A stretch of DNA of 64,000 bases from Bacteroidales bacterium (lineage in GTDB: Bacteria > Bacteroidota > Bacteroidia > Bacteroidales > UBA6680): assembly GCA_025210735.1 (NCBI GenBank), contig JAOARD010000053.1, forward strand, positions 1-64,000. Reading direction: 5' to 3'. Under the pieces are notes generated by a model, which did not search any database, had not been told where the DNA came from, and worked only from the letters and a program-made list of their open reading frames with translations. Made by a program: the position numbers and the translations under genes. Shown piece after piece: positions 1-8,557 of this stretch (positions within the stretch are counted from its first letter, which is position 1; each line of letters begins with the position of its first letter).

Positions 1-136
1 ATATTCAATTGTATTGCAGCGGGCTATGTCCGAGCTACCAGCTCGAACAAGCATTTTGGGAAGGGTTGTTTGGAGGAATAGTGTTAATAACAAATATACT
101 TTAAGCCAATCTTATAGAGGGTTCTGTCTGAGTTAT

Positions 137-271
137 TTGTCACATTGAGCGGAGTCGTTCTTGTCACATTGAGCGGAGTCGAAATGTGTAGTTTTCGACT
201 CCGCTCAAACTGACAATGTTTTCGACCTTGCTTGAACTGACAATATTTTTGACTTCGCTCAAATTGACATT
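137..271. repeat. Cluster of short GACTCCGCTCAA-type repeats
   Basis: Two identical 21-base units (137-157 and 161-181) read TTGTCACATTGAGCGGAGTCG. They are followed by three related units in the opposite orientation (about 195-219, 221-246 and 249-271) containing GACTCCGCTCAA or GACTTCGCTCAA. The two orientations could fold into a large imperfect hairpin. A further related inverted pair lies at 5430-5470. Short intergenic repeats of this kind are common in Bacteroidota; no function can be read from the sequence. Confidence 0.7.
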
Positions 272-416
272 TCGATTGATAGAGAGGTAATTCCGGCTAG
301 TAATGAATCGCGGGCAGTTACAGCTTATTCTATAGATAACATTAATAACTAATCATTTACCATTAACAATTAAAATCTGCAACGCGTAGGGTAGTTAAAA
401 GAAAGTACAACCGCGC

Positions 417-486
417 TGAAACGAATCATATGTGAAGACCTTTCCTATATTCGGGAATGACTAAAAAGTGATTTAAATCTGTCTTA
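417..486 (+). repeat. Degenerate copy of the ~90-base dispersed repeat
   Basis: The stretch keeps the head (gaaacgaatcat) and the middle (ggaatgactaaaaa) of the repeat found intact at 27354, 23011 and 5288, but the tail is worn. The rest of 1-627 is AT-rich spacer with no convincing gene. It holds a short perfect dyad at 31-45 (CGAGCT, three bases, AGCTCG) and two copies of an attaaccattta/tcatttacaatta motif (about 349-374 and 501-531) that recurs at 2178-2210. Confidence 0.4.
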
Positions 487-627
487 TTTGCTACATTTAT
501 AATTAACCATTTATCATTTACAATTAATATTAACAACTGATTATCTGCGCAAAGAGTAAATTAAATTTTTATCGTAACTGTATAATTATTAACTTAATGT
601 AACTAATTATAAACAAAATTAAAACGT

Positions 628-2055
628 ATGAAAAAACTTTTTACACTATTTGCAGTACTCTCTTTAGTTATATCAGGTTGTACTAAGGATATTGAGCAGC
701 AAGAGAGCGTAACCCACGAAGATGAAATTAAAAACCCAGGACGATCAACAACCAACTTGCATGGTAGTTATTTTGTAACCAATAAGAAATATCATCAGGC
801 TTTTGCCTCCGATGGCGATCTTTATGGCGATGATCACTGCGTTGAGGCAAGACCATATGTTCCTAAATCGGATGTAACCTTAGATAAGTTTACATTTACG
901 TTTCTTAAGATGACAGGTGGTTTCTACTACATAGTAAATGAAAAGTATCAGTTTATATTTGCTGCTTCAGGCGATACATCAGGGGGTGATCATATTGTTG
1001 AGGCAAGACCGGATGCCAACTCAAGTGATATATCAAACGATAAGTTTAAGTGGTATGTTGAGGATAAGGGCAGTTATTATCTTATAAGAAATAAAGCTTT
1101 TGGTTATATGTTTGCTGCTGATGGCGATATGCATGGAAGCGATCATATTATTGAGACCAGACCAAATGCAAGTTACTCAGATAAAAACAGCGACAAATTT
1201 AAATGGTATATCGATAAGAAGGTTTCGTTGAATAGCTGGATGAGTAATATTCCCGGAACAAAATATCTGTCGGAGCTATCAATACCAGGTACACATGAGA
1301 GCTGTGCAAAGAAGAATAATTTTGCAACACAGTGCCAGGAGAAAACCATTACAGAGCAGCTAAATGCTGGCGTGAGGTTTTTTGATATCAGATGTAAACA
1401 TACCGATGACTATTTTGTAATTTATCACTATACATTCTTTCAGGATATATTCTTTGGCGATGTGTTAAATGAGTGCTATAGTTTTCTGAATGCTAATCCG
1501 AATGAGACATTAATAATTAGCGTTAAAAAGGAGACAGATTCATCTAACCCTCAGGGAACATTCCAGCAACAATTGCAGGAGTATATAGATATGAATCCGC
1601 AGAGATGGTTTTTAGAGAATCGTATACCGCAACTAAATGAGGTAAGGGGTAAGATTGTTCTGTACCGACGTTTTGAACCCGATGCAACACCTATTGGTAT
1701 TGAGGCATATGAGTCGTGGATGAATGACTCTATGTTTAACTACCCGATTACAAATGGCAGGGTTTACGTGCAGGATAACTACGACCATACAAGTTCAGAT
1801 GATAAGTGGAATATGGCAGAGAGTCAGTTAAATGTATCAAGAAACAGGTCATATAACCATCTGTCTATAAACTTTACAAGTGCAACGGGTTCGTTATTGG
1901 GAGTACCGTATCCTTTGGGTATGGCAAATGGAATGAATCCGAGAGTCAGCGATTATCTGTACGATAGAAAAGAGTATAATGAAACCTATGGTATTATTGC
2001 AATGGATTTTTATGTTAAGAACATTAACAGAATGATTATTGATACCAACTTTTAA
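628..2055 (+). CDS. Lipoprotein with three N-terminal repeats and a PI-PLC X-like catalytic domain
   Basis: The protein has 475 residues. Residues 1-18 form a lipoprotein signal ending in the lipobox ISGC (Cys18). Three repeats of about 46-48 residues follow (about 47-92, 98-143 and 148-195), each with the pattern FAxxGDxxGxDHxxExRP...DKF. Three such units suggest a beta-trefoil, lectin-like binding module. From about 204 the sequence matches the PI-PLC X family: PGTHES with His223, FFDIR (250-255) and a second histidine at 267 in YHY. By family knowledge the two histidines carry out acid-base cleavage of phosphatidylinositol or a glycolipid. It stands alone and is followed by a terminator. 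The enzyme class is likely; the substrate and the trefoil fold are inferred. Confidence 0.8.
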   Translation: MKKLFTLFAVLSLVISGCTKDIEQQESVTHEDEIKNPGRSTTNLHGSYFVTNKKYHQAFASDGDLYGDDHCVEARPYVPKSDVTLDKFTFTFLKMTGGFYYIVNEKYQFIFAASGDTSGGDHIVEARPDANSSDISNDKFKWYVEDKGSYYLIRNKAFGYMFAADGDMHGSDHIIETRPNASYSDKNSDKFKWYIDKKVSLNSWMSNIPGTKYLSELSIPGTHESCAKKNNFATQCQEKTITEQLNAGVRFFDIRCKHTDDYFVIYHYTFFQDIFFGDVLNECYSFLNANPNETLIISVKKETDSSNPQGTFQQQLQEYIDMNPQRWFLENRIPQLNEVRGKIVLYRRFEPDATPIGIEAYESWMNDSMFNYPITNGRVYVQDNYDHTSSDDKWNMAESQLNVSRNRSYNHLSINFTSATGSLLGVPYPLGMANGMNPRVSDYLYDRKEYNETYGIIAMDFYVKNINRMIIDTNF

Positions 2056-2092
2056 GCAGTTAAGGCTACTTCTGTTTTAATAGTATATATAG

Positions 2093-2132
2093 GGTCTGAT
2101 GTTGAGATAGTATCTTATATCAGGCCTTTTTT
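2093..2132 (+). terminator. Rho-independent terminator of the PI-PLC-like gene
   Basis: GGTCTGAT at 2093-2100 pairs with ATCAGGCC at 2119-2126 (one G-T pair) and is followed by six T residues. It lies 38 bases after the stop codon. Confidence 0.75.
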
Positions 2133-2727
2133 ATAAGTGAAAAACCAGATAGTGAATAGAGGAAAGATCAGAGAGATTAATTATTTGATAATTTATCATT
2201 AACAATTAAAAAAAATCGGGATCTGACACAAAATGCGATCAGACCCCGGGACCTAAAGATTACACACCAAAATAGGTGTTAAAAGTAATTTCAAATTTCT
2301 TTGTACTAAGACTCTATATCTGTTTTTTGATTAAGCCCGGACTATAACAAAAAGTATAGCGTAATAAATCGTACTTAATCAGATTATCTTTTATAGCATT
2401 ATAAATGATTAATGTTTACAGAGATAGTAATCTTAGAGTCATATAATGTTCTTGGCATATCTTAAATATTCGGGTTATATCACTTACTAAAGTATACATA
2501 TATTATGTTAATTCAAAAACTATAGTGCTTATTGTTTAATATTTTACATCTTGTTTGTTCGGCGTCTGTATACTATTTAAAATGTTTAATATTAGTATGT
2601 ATAACATGTTATGTTTTTATTCCGTTATTGCAACATACTACTTAAATATAGAGACCTATATGTTTATAACCTCTGTTATTAATAAAAAGTATATTTTTGG
2701 GAGATTTTAAAGATAACCCTAAAAATT
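2133..2727. other. Long AT-rich intergenic region with an inverted repeat
   Basis: No gene is supported here. At 2217-2249 CGGGATCTGA pairs with TCAGACCCCG around a 13-base loop; on the minus strand it is followed by eight T residues, so it would terminate minus-strand transcription although no minus-strand gene is visible upstream of it. A small dyad (ACACC, AAAATA, GGTGT) lies near 2264-2279. The remainder up to the next start is very AT-rich and is presumably the leader of the following gene. Confidence 0.45.
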
Positions 2728-4329
2728 ATGATTGATATGTTAAAGAAGTTTGCAACCAAACCACTGTTATTAGTTGCTTTTATAATATTGCCTGCGTTTG
2801 CTTTTGGGCAAAAGAGTGAATACAATATTCTACATAACCAGACAACATTTGGCAAAAACCTTATTGATAGTTCAGAGATAAAAGGTACGGAATACACCTT
2901 TCCGGGCTTAATCTATAAAGCATATGTTGATACATCAACAGGTTATCTTACAGCTCAGATGCGTAACATAAGCAGAAACGGCAAATGGTATAATAGTAAT
3001 GGAGATATTGTACTGTACGATATTAATAACAACAAAACATTGTGGAGCAGACATATATCATATGTTCAAACCAGAATTATACAGAAGAGCGATGAGATAT
3101 ATTATCTGACACCGGATATGAGTAGCTGTTATGATATTAATACAGGCAGACAGAAGTGGAGTGTGAAAAGTAATATCTACTATGTTGATTATAAAAACAG
3201 AATAGGATTAGGGTATAAGGTAAAGACAGGTGTGCCCGACAAAGATATGCTACAAGGTATAAGCCTTGATAATGGTAATGTTTTATGGACACGTAAACTT
3301 AACTGCGATTTTGGTTGGAACGAGCTGTTTTATACTAATGATACAACAGCGGTTATTGTAACCGGAGGTTTACATTCAATAAATGTAAATAACGGATTTG
3401 GATGGGATTATACAGCTGTAACCGGAGATAAAGACTACTCAAAAACAGCTGCTACTAATGTGTTCGGAACAGCTTTAGGAATATTTACCGGAACATTTGT
3501 TCTTGCATCGGGATACGATTTGATTAGTGATATTAACTCAAATACCCTTGTTGATAGTACATGTATATATATGGCTTCAAAAGAGAAGATAACAAAAGTG
3601 AATAAGAGAAATGGTAGTGTAATGTGGGAGTATCCTTTTCCGATAGGTAAATCGAGTAAATCATCAATATATATGAATGATACTACTCTGTTTATGGTTA
3701 ACTACGGATATGTATCTCTTAACGGAAGACCAATTAATTACGGAACACCCTTTATTGCTGCATATGACAGACATACAGGAAAACAGAAGTATCTATCTTT
3801 AATTTTTGTAAAAGATGATCCGATATTAGGTTTCAGAATAATTAATAATGAGTTCTACCTGATATTTAAAAACAGAATATCAAGATACTCCTTTAAAGAT
3901 GGATCATATATTAACGACAGACCATTTGTAAAGAAGTATTACGGGCATCTGAAGAATTTTATTGGAAATCATGTATTTGCTTATGATACAGAAAAAGGTT
4001 TTACAAATATAAACAGATCAGATACAACAAAAATAAATATATATACCACTAATAATAAGGTGTTAACACTGGATTATCAGCTTAATGTATTAGCCGAAGA
4101 GGATTTTGATAACCTTGGAGTATCGTATCTGAAGACAAATGGTTATAATTTTATATCAAAAGATGGCTCTACCCATGTTATTAACAACAATAACCATAAG
4201 GTTGCAGATATTAATGTAGGTTCTCACTCGTTTATAATAGAAGATAAGCTTTATTCATTTAAGGATAAGAAAATTGTAGTAATTGATTTAAGTGAAATAA
4301 TCAAAAACAATACAGAATGCAAAGAGTAA
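2728..4329 (+). CDS. Secreted PQQ-like beta-propeller protein
   Basis: The product has 533 residues with a signal peptide (roughly residues 5-27, ending AFAFGQ). Its body contains repeated strands of the PQQ/quinoprotein-like propeller type, for example VLYDINNNKTLWSRH, CYDINTGRQKWSV, GISLDNGNVLWTR and KVNKRNGSVMWEYP, each with the DxxxGxxxW core. No enzymatic residues can be pointed to; propellers of this type usually bind partners in the envelope, as BamB does. The start at 2728 (MIDMLKK) could also be the ATG at 2737. It overlaps the next gene by 13 bases, so the two lipoprotein genes downstream are probably cotranscribed. Confidence 0.7.
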   Translation: MIDMLKKFATKPLLLVAFIILPAFAFGQKSEYNILHNQTTFGKNLIDSSEIKGTEYTFPGLIYKAYVDTSTGYLTAQMRNISRNGKWYNSNGDIVLYDINNNKTLWSRHISYVQTRIIQKSDEIYYLTPDMSSCYDINTGRQKWSVKSNIYYVDYKNRIGLGYKVKTGVPDKDMLQGISLDNGNVLWTRKLNCDFGWNELFYTNDTTAVIVTGGLHSINVNNGFGWDYTAVTGDKDYSKTAATNVFGTALGIFTGTFVLASGYDLISDINSNTLVDSTCIYMASKEKITKVNKRNGSVMWEYPFPIGKSSKSSIYMNDTTLFMVNYGYVSLNGRPINYGTPFIAAYDRHTGKQKYLSLIFVKDDPILGFRIINNEFYLIFKNRISRYSFKDGSYINDRPFVKKYYGHLKNFIGNHVFAYDTEKGFTNINRSDTTKINIYTTNNKVLTLDYQLNVLAEEDFDNLGVSYLKTNGYNFISKDGSTHVINNNNHKVADINVGSHSFIIEDKLYSFKDKKIVVIDLSEIIKNNTECKE

Positions 4330-4799
4330 TTAACGCACTGTTTATTTCGGCTGTTTTTATAATATCTGTATCGTGTTCTGTAAAACCAGACAGAGATATA
4401 GATAAGGCAGAGTGGATTATTGGGCTTTGGGAACATAAGGTGGCAGATGGTTACCAATACGAGGAGTGGATAAAGATAAATAATTGTGAATTTTCAGGCA
4501 GAGGTTATCATGTGCAGAATAACGATACAACACTGTTTGAGACAGTACAACTTATTCAGAGACAAGATAGCCTGTTTTATATAGCAACGGTGAGTAACCA
4601 GAATAATAAACAACCAATTCCATTTCTGCTGAAAACGGCAACAGATACATCGTTACTATTTGAGAACAGGCAGCATGACTTTCCGCAGGCTATAAAATAT
4701 ATAAAGATAGGTTCAGACTCTCTTAAAGCAGTTATATCAGGTAATAGTGCAGGTAAGGAGTTATTATACACTATATCCATGAAGCGAATAATGGAGTAA
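4317..4799 (+). CDS. Small lipoprotein with a DUF6265-like domain
   Basis: The protein has 160 residues. It starts with a lipoprotein signal (lipobox SVSC, Cys20). The mature part begins WIIGLWEH and later has FENRQHDFPQAIKY, the pattern I associate with DUF6265, a calycin-like small beta-barrel domain of unknown function. It overlaps the preceding propeller gene by 13 bases and is followed 25 bases later by another small lipoprotein, which suggests one transcript and a common place in the envelope. The domain name is from memory of the motif, not from a search. Confidence 0.65.
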   Translation: MQRVINALFISAVFIISVSCSVKPDRDIDKAEWIIGLWEHKVADGYQYEEWIKINNCEFSGRGYHVQNNDTTLFETVQLIQRQDSLFYIATVSNQNNKQPIPFLLKTATDTSLLFENRQHDFPQAIKYIKIGSDSLKAVISGNSAGKELLYTISMKRIME

Positions 4800-4824
4800 T
4801 CAACTAAAAACAAATTATAAACAT

Positions 4825-5283
4825 ATGATAAGAAAATTATTAATTATTACTGTTCTTGCAGTAGTGCTCCTTTCTGCCTGCACATTCACATACTCATCAA
4901 GCGGAAAAAAGGTTATGGAAGGAGATTTAATGGAGTTAGAGTTGGCAAAAGAGTCGTTACGACTATTAAATGAGAGAAAGCTGGATAGTCTTATATTAAT
5001 TATTGATGATGATATTAAAACAGTATTAATGAATAAACAGCTTACATGGATAGCTAATAAATGCGATACTGTTTTTAAGAGCAATATCTATCCGTCTGAT
5101 TCTATAATAACCGTGTCGCAGGTTAAAGTAAAGAGCTCATTCAGTAATACAATAACAAAGAAGTTCTGTTTTCCGTTTAATAATGCAGATAACCCTGAAA
5201 TGAACAGAAGTATTACTGTTGATATATGCAATGGTAAGGTATCGGGAATTAAATTATCACGTATGCGTGTTTGGAAATATTGA
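4825..5283 (+). CDS. Small putative lipoprotein, function unknown
   Basis: The protein has 152 residues, with a clear lipoprotein signal (MIRKLL...LLSAC, Cys19). The mature part has a charged helical stretch at about 30-75 (LMELELAKESLRLLNERK) and then a beta-rich part with no motif I recognise. The helix followed by strands resembles DUF3887-like small secreted proteins, but that is a guess. It is probably the last gene of the transcript starting at 2728. The dispersed repeat begins 4 bases after its stop codon. Confidence 0.55.
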   Translation: MIRKLLIITVLAVVLLSACTFTYSSSGKKVMEGDLMELELAKESLRLLNERKLDSLILIIDDDIKTVLMNKQLTWIANKCDTVFKSNIYPSDSIITVSQVKVKSSFSNTITKKFCFPFNNADNPEMNRSITVDICNGKVSGIKLSRMRVWKY

Positions 5284-5287
5284 TAAA

Positions 5288-5379
5288 AACGAAGCATGAG
5301 TAAAGAATTTTCACACACGGAAATGATTATAAATGTGAGTTCCGTCTGGCAAATGAAAAAACAATTATAAACAGATGAA
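5288..5379 (+). repeat. Copy of the ~90-base dispersed repeat
   Basis: Head acgaagcatgag, middle gtgagttccgtctgg, tail ttataaacagatgaa. The tail ATG opens no gene here. TCTG near the middle can pair with CAGA in the tail. From 5380 to 5704 no gene is visible; 5430-5470 holds an inverted pair (GGTTTGAG and CTCAAACC) related to the short repeats at 137-271. Confidence 0.8.
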
Positions 5380-5704
5380 TTATAGAGTGTTTAATCTTAT
5401 GCTTAAAAGTATACTAAAATAGATTCGTGGGTTTGAGTAGAGTTTGAAAAAAGCAGACTTTGCTCAAACCAATAATAGAACAAATACAGATATAGTTATT
5501 ACAGTTTATCTGTCTAACTTCCCGATTAATACAACTCCTTCAGATATAGAGTACGACTGTTTTTAACAGGCAAAAATCAGCTAATCCACATTTTAAATAA
5601 TAAAATTATTACTTTCGCACAGTGTAAAGCTAAACATGTGCATTTTATTCAAAAAGATCTATATCTGATCTGAATATAAACACAAAATATTCTGAAAAAA
5701 TTTA

Positions 5705-7606
5705 ATGATGAGACACTATTATCTTAATAGCCGGATACTGTTTTTGTTAATTGTAGTAACACTGTTTTTTTCGTGTAATAAAGAGCAACGTATTACAGAT
5801 AGCCACCAGACACTATATAAAGATCTAACAGAGCGGTTAAGTTATAAAAATCAGGACTCTGTAATAAATGTGGTAAACGATTATAGTAAAGAGAATGGAG
5901 TATCATTTACCGCAACCGACTCTGCATATATGTTTAAATCTTTGGGGCTTGCATATATGTATAAGAGAGATTATAGAAAATCTCTGAACTATCTGTTAAG
6001 AACAGACTCAATATTAACAAGAACAGAGAGCTATAAAGAGTTGGCAGATGTAAAACCAAAGATAATTATTGCTTATTCAAGGCTTGCACAACTGGATAAA
6101 GCACTAGAGGTTGCGCAGAGAGCAGAGGTGATAGCAAAGAGTCATGCCCCGGAGAAACTTGCCGATCTGTATGGTGAATTTGCCCGTGTATACTACTATC
6201 TGGACAGAACAAGCAATAAGGCGGTAATGTATCTGAAAAAGGCATCTGATAATGCACTTAAATATGGCGATACCACACTATATGCAAATATGAGTTTCAG
6301 AGTATCTACAGTGTATACACAGAAAAAGATGATAGATTCGTCGTTATACTATCTTGATAATGCTATAAATATTCTTGAGAAAGGCTCAAACAGTCTGTTG
6401 TTGAGTTATGCATATACCGAGAAGGGAAACTGTTACGGATCTGTAGGATTTAAAAACAGAGCATTAAGATATTATAAGAAATCAATAGAGTTGTGCCGAA
6501 AGGTTAACCTGCCAATAACCACAAACCTATATAATTGCGGATCGATATATATGAACCGTGGCAAAACAGACTCGGCACTATATTTCTATAAAAAGGTACT
6601 TAGGAGTACCAGAGATGTTAATCTCGATACCAAGACAAAAGGGATGGTTGAACACTCGTTTAAATATATTGCAGATATATATATAAGCAAAAACAGACCA
6701 TACAAAGCCCTACAGGCATACAAAGATTATATACGTTATCGCGATGATGTTTATAACGATAATATGCACTCTAAACTGGCAGAGATAGAGACAAAATACC
6801 AGACAGAGATAAAACAGGCTAAGATAGACAAGCTTGAGAGGGAGATGGATTACAGAAAACAGGTTCAGGTAAATAACGCAATAATAATTGTAGCACTTAT
6901 TCTGATAATTGCTTTTGTAATATTTGGTTTTATATACTATTCAAGAGCAAAGGCCGCAACCAGAGATCAGGAGCAGTTTATGCTTGAACAACGATTGTTA
7001 AGGTCGCAGATGAATCCGCACTTTATACTTAATACATTTACAACAATACAGTCGTTTATATCGGGTAAAAAGCTTGATATGGCAGAGCGCTATCTGGTAA
7101 AGTTCTCGCGTTTGTTACGTTTGAGTCTCGATAACTCTATTGAGGAGTATGTATCGCTTGAGGAGGAGACCGAAGCAATAATAAACTATCTGGAGCTGCA
7201 AAAAATGCGTTTCGACAGAATGTTTGAGTACGAGATAGATATTGACGATAATATAGATAGTTATGATATACTGATACCTCCAATGCTTATTCAGCCATTT
7301 GTAGAGAACTCTGTTGAGCACGGCTTTAAAGGAGTAGAAGAGGGCGGAAAGATAACCATTAGTGTAAAGAAACTTGATGGCGTTATACTGTGTAAGGTTG
7401 ATGATAACGGATGTGGTTTAAACAGAACAGAGGAGGAGAAGGATAAGAAAAAACCATCGCACTCAATTAATATTACAAAACGCAGATTCTCTCTGCTCGA
7501 TAATAAATCGAGTAATAAATTTAGCGTAGATATTCACAATAAGAATAAACCGCAAGAGGGTAGTGGAGTCTTAGTTGTGTTAACCATTCCGTTTAAAAAC
7601 ATGTAA
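5705..7606 (+). CDS. TPR-containing LytS/YehU-type sensor histidine kinase
   Basis: The protein has 633 residues. Residues 1-24 look like a lipoprotein signal (lipobox LFFSC). A periplasmic part of about 340 residues is made of helical TPR-like repeats (for example ALEVAQRAEVIAKSHAPEKL and SALYFYKKVLRSTRDVNL). A membrane helix lies at about 393-413 and a short coiled coil follows. The His_kinase domain (PF06580 type) has RSQMNPHFILNTF with the phosphorylated His439, then a GHKL ATPase domain with PFVENSVEHG (N-box) and DNGCGL (G1 box). Three bases separate it from the response regulator, so they form one two-component pair. A mature N-terminus that is both lipidated and followed by a membrane helix is a common layout in Bacteroidota TPR kinases. 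The signal sensed is unknown. Confidence 0.88.
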   Translation: MMRHYYLNSRILFLLIVVTLFFSCNKEQRITDSHQTLYKDLTERLSYKNQDSVINVVNDYSKENGVSFTATDSAYMFKSLGLAYMYKRDYRKSLNYLLRTDSILTRTESYKELADVKPKIIIAYSRLAQLDKALEVAQRAEVIAKSHAPEKLADLYGEFARVYYYLDRTSNKAVMYLKKASDNALKYGDTTLYANMSFRVSTVYTQKKMIDSSLYYLDNAINILEKGSNSLLLSYAYTEKGNCYGSVGFKNRALRYYKKSIELCRKVNLPITTNLYNCGSIYMNRGKTDSALYFYKKVLRSTRDVNLDTKTKGMVEHSFKYIADIYISKNRPYKALQAYKDYIRYRDDVYNDNMHSKLAEIETKYQTEIKQAKIDKLEREMDYRKQVQVNNAIIIVALILIIAFVIFGFIYYSRAKAATRDQEQFMLEQRLLRSQMNPHFILNTFTTIQSFISGKKLDMAERYLVKFSRLLRLSLDNSIEEYVSLEEETEAIINYLELQKMRFDRMFEYEIDIDDNIDSYDILIPPMLIQPFVENSVEHGFKGVEEGGKITISVKKLDGVILCKVDDNGCGLNRTEEEKDKKKPSHSINITKRRFSLLDNKSSNKFSVDIHNKNKPQEGSGVLVVLTIPFKNM

Positions 7607-7609
7607 GGT

Positions 7610-8341
7610 ATGCTGAAAGCAATTGTTATTGACGATGAGATAAAGATACGTGAATATATAGTAAACACTATTGAGAAGAATAGTGATATTAACATAATAG
7701 GAAGTTGTGGAAGTGTAAAGGAGGGATTGATACTACTTAAGTACTGCAACCCCGATGTTGTGTTTCTTGATATTCAGTTATCAGACGGAACAGCATTTGA
7801 TATACTCTCAGAGCTTGAGTCTATAGATTTCAGACTGGTATTTATTACCTCATATGAGCAGTATGCACTTAAAGCAATAAAGTGCGGAGCATTTGATTAC
7901 ATTCTTAAACCTCTGGATATAGATGAGATTAAAGAGACCGTTGAGAAGTTGTATAAAGACTTTGATGTGTTGAACGATAACAATATGCAGAGAGTAAAAC
8001 TTATAGAAGATCAGCTCTCTGGTACTCACGATTCTATAACCCTCAGATTTAAGGACGGAATGCGGATAGTTATGTTCTCTGAGATAGTATACTGCTTCTC
8101 AGAATCGGGATATACAACATTCTATCTTAACGATGATAGTAAGGTGATGGTATCAAAAGGACTTAAGGAGTACGAGAAACTTCTGCCTACAACAATATTC
8201 TTCAGAACACATAAATCGTATCTGGTTAATAAGAGTTACATTCAGGAGTACTATAATAACGGAACACTGAAGCTACGCGATTCAGATACAGTACCTGTTG
8301 CATTCCGCAGAAAAGATGAGGTGCTTAAATATTTTAAATAG
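7610..8341 (+). CDS. LytTR-family response regulator
   Basis: The protein has 243 residues. Residues 1-120 form a receiver domain with the acidic pair Asp8/Asp9, the phosphoacceptor Asp54 (VVFLDIQL), the switch threonine region FITSYEQYA and Lys in YILKPLD. Residues about 140-243 form a LytTR DNA-binding domain (MRIVMFSEIVYCFSESGYTT and FFRTHKSYLVNKSYI are typical). It acts as the partner of the kinase encoded three bases upstream and should bind direct repeats in target promoters. The downstream hairpin at 8368-8398 ends the unit. Confidence 0.92.
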   Translation: MLKAIVIDDEIKIREYIVNTIEKNSDINIIGSCGSVKEGLILLKYCNPDVVFLDIQLSDGTAFDILSELESIDFRLVFITSYEQYALKAIKCGAFDYILKPLDIDEIKETVEKLYKDFDVLNDNNMQRVKLIEDQLSGTHDSITLRFKDGMRIVMFSEIVYCFSESGYTTFYLNDDSKVMVSKGLKEYEKLLPTTIFFRTHKSYLVNKSYIQEYYNNGTLKLRDSDTVPVAFRRKDEVLKYFK

Positions 8342-8367
8342 AACTGACCAACATAATATACCTTTAC

Positions 8368-8398
8368 ATTGCCTTTGATAAAAGAGGTCAGAGGCAAT
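8368..8398 (+). terminator. Hairpin after the two-component operon
   Basis: ATTGCCTtTGA at 8368-8378 pairs with TCAgAGGCAAT at 8388-8398 with one mismatch and a 9-base loop. No T-tract follows, so it may stabilise the 3' end rather than terminate on its own. Confidence 0.4.
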
Positions 8399-8557
8399 TA
8401 CGATAATCATATATCAGATTACTTTCAGTGGTTCATATTTTACGAAAATGAATTTTATACCTACGTATAAATATCGTTCTGCTACGTAGATTTATTAGCG
8501 ATTTTTAAGGCAAACTTTATCCGTTTATTTGTGGCATAATTAACGGAGATAAGTAAA

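Noticed and set aside
1..627. tRNA or end of an upstream gene at the left edge
   Set aside because: The GC-richer start (dyad at 31-45) does not fold as a tRNA and no open frame with coding character crosses it.
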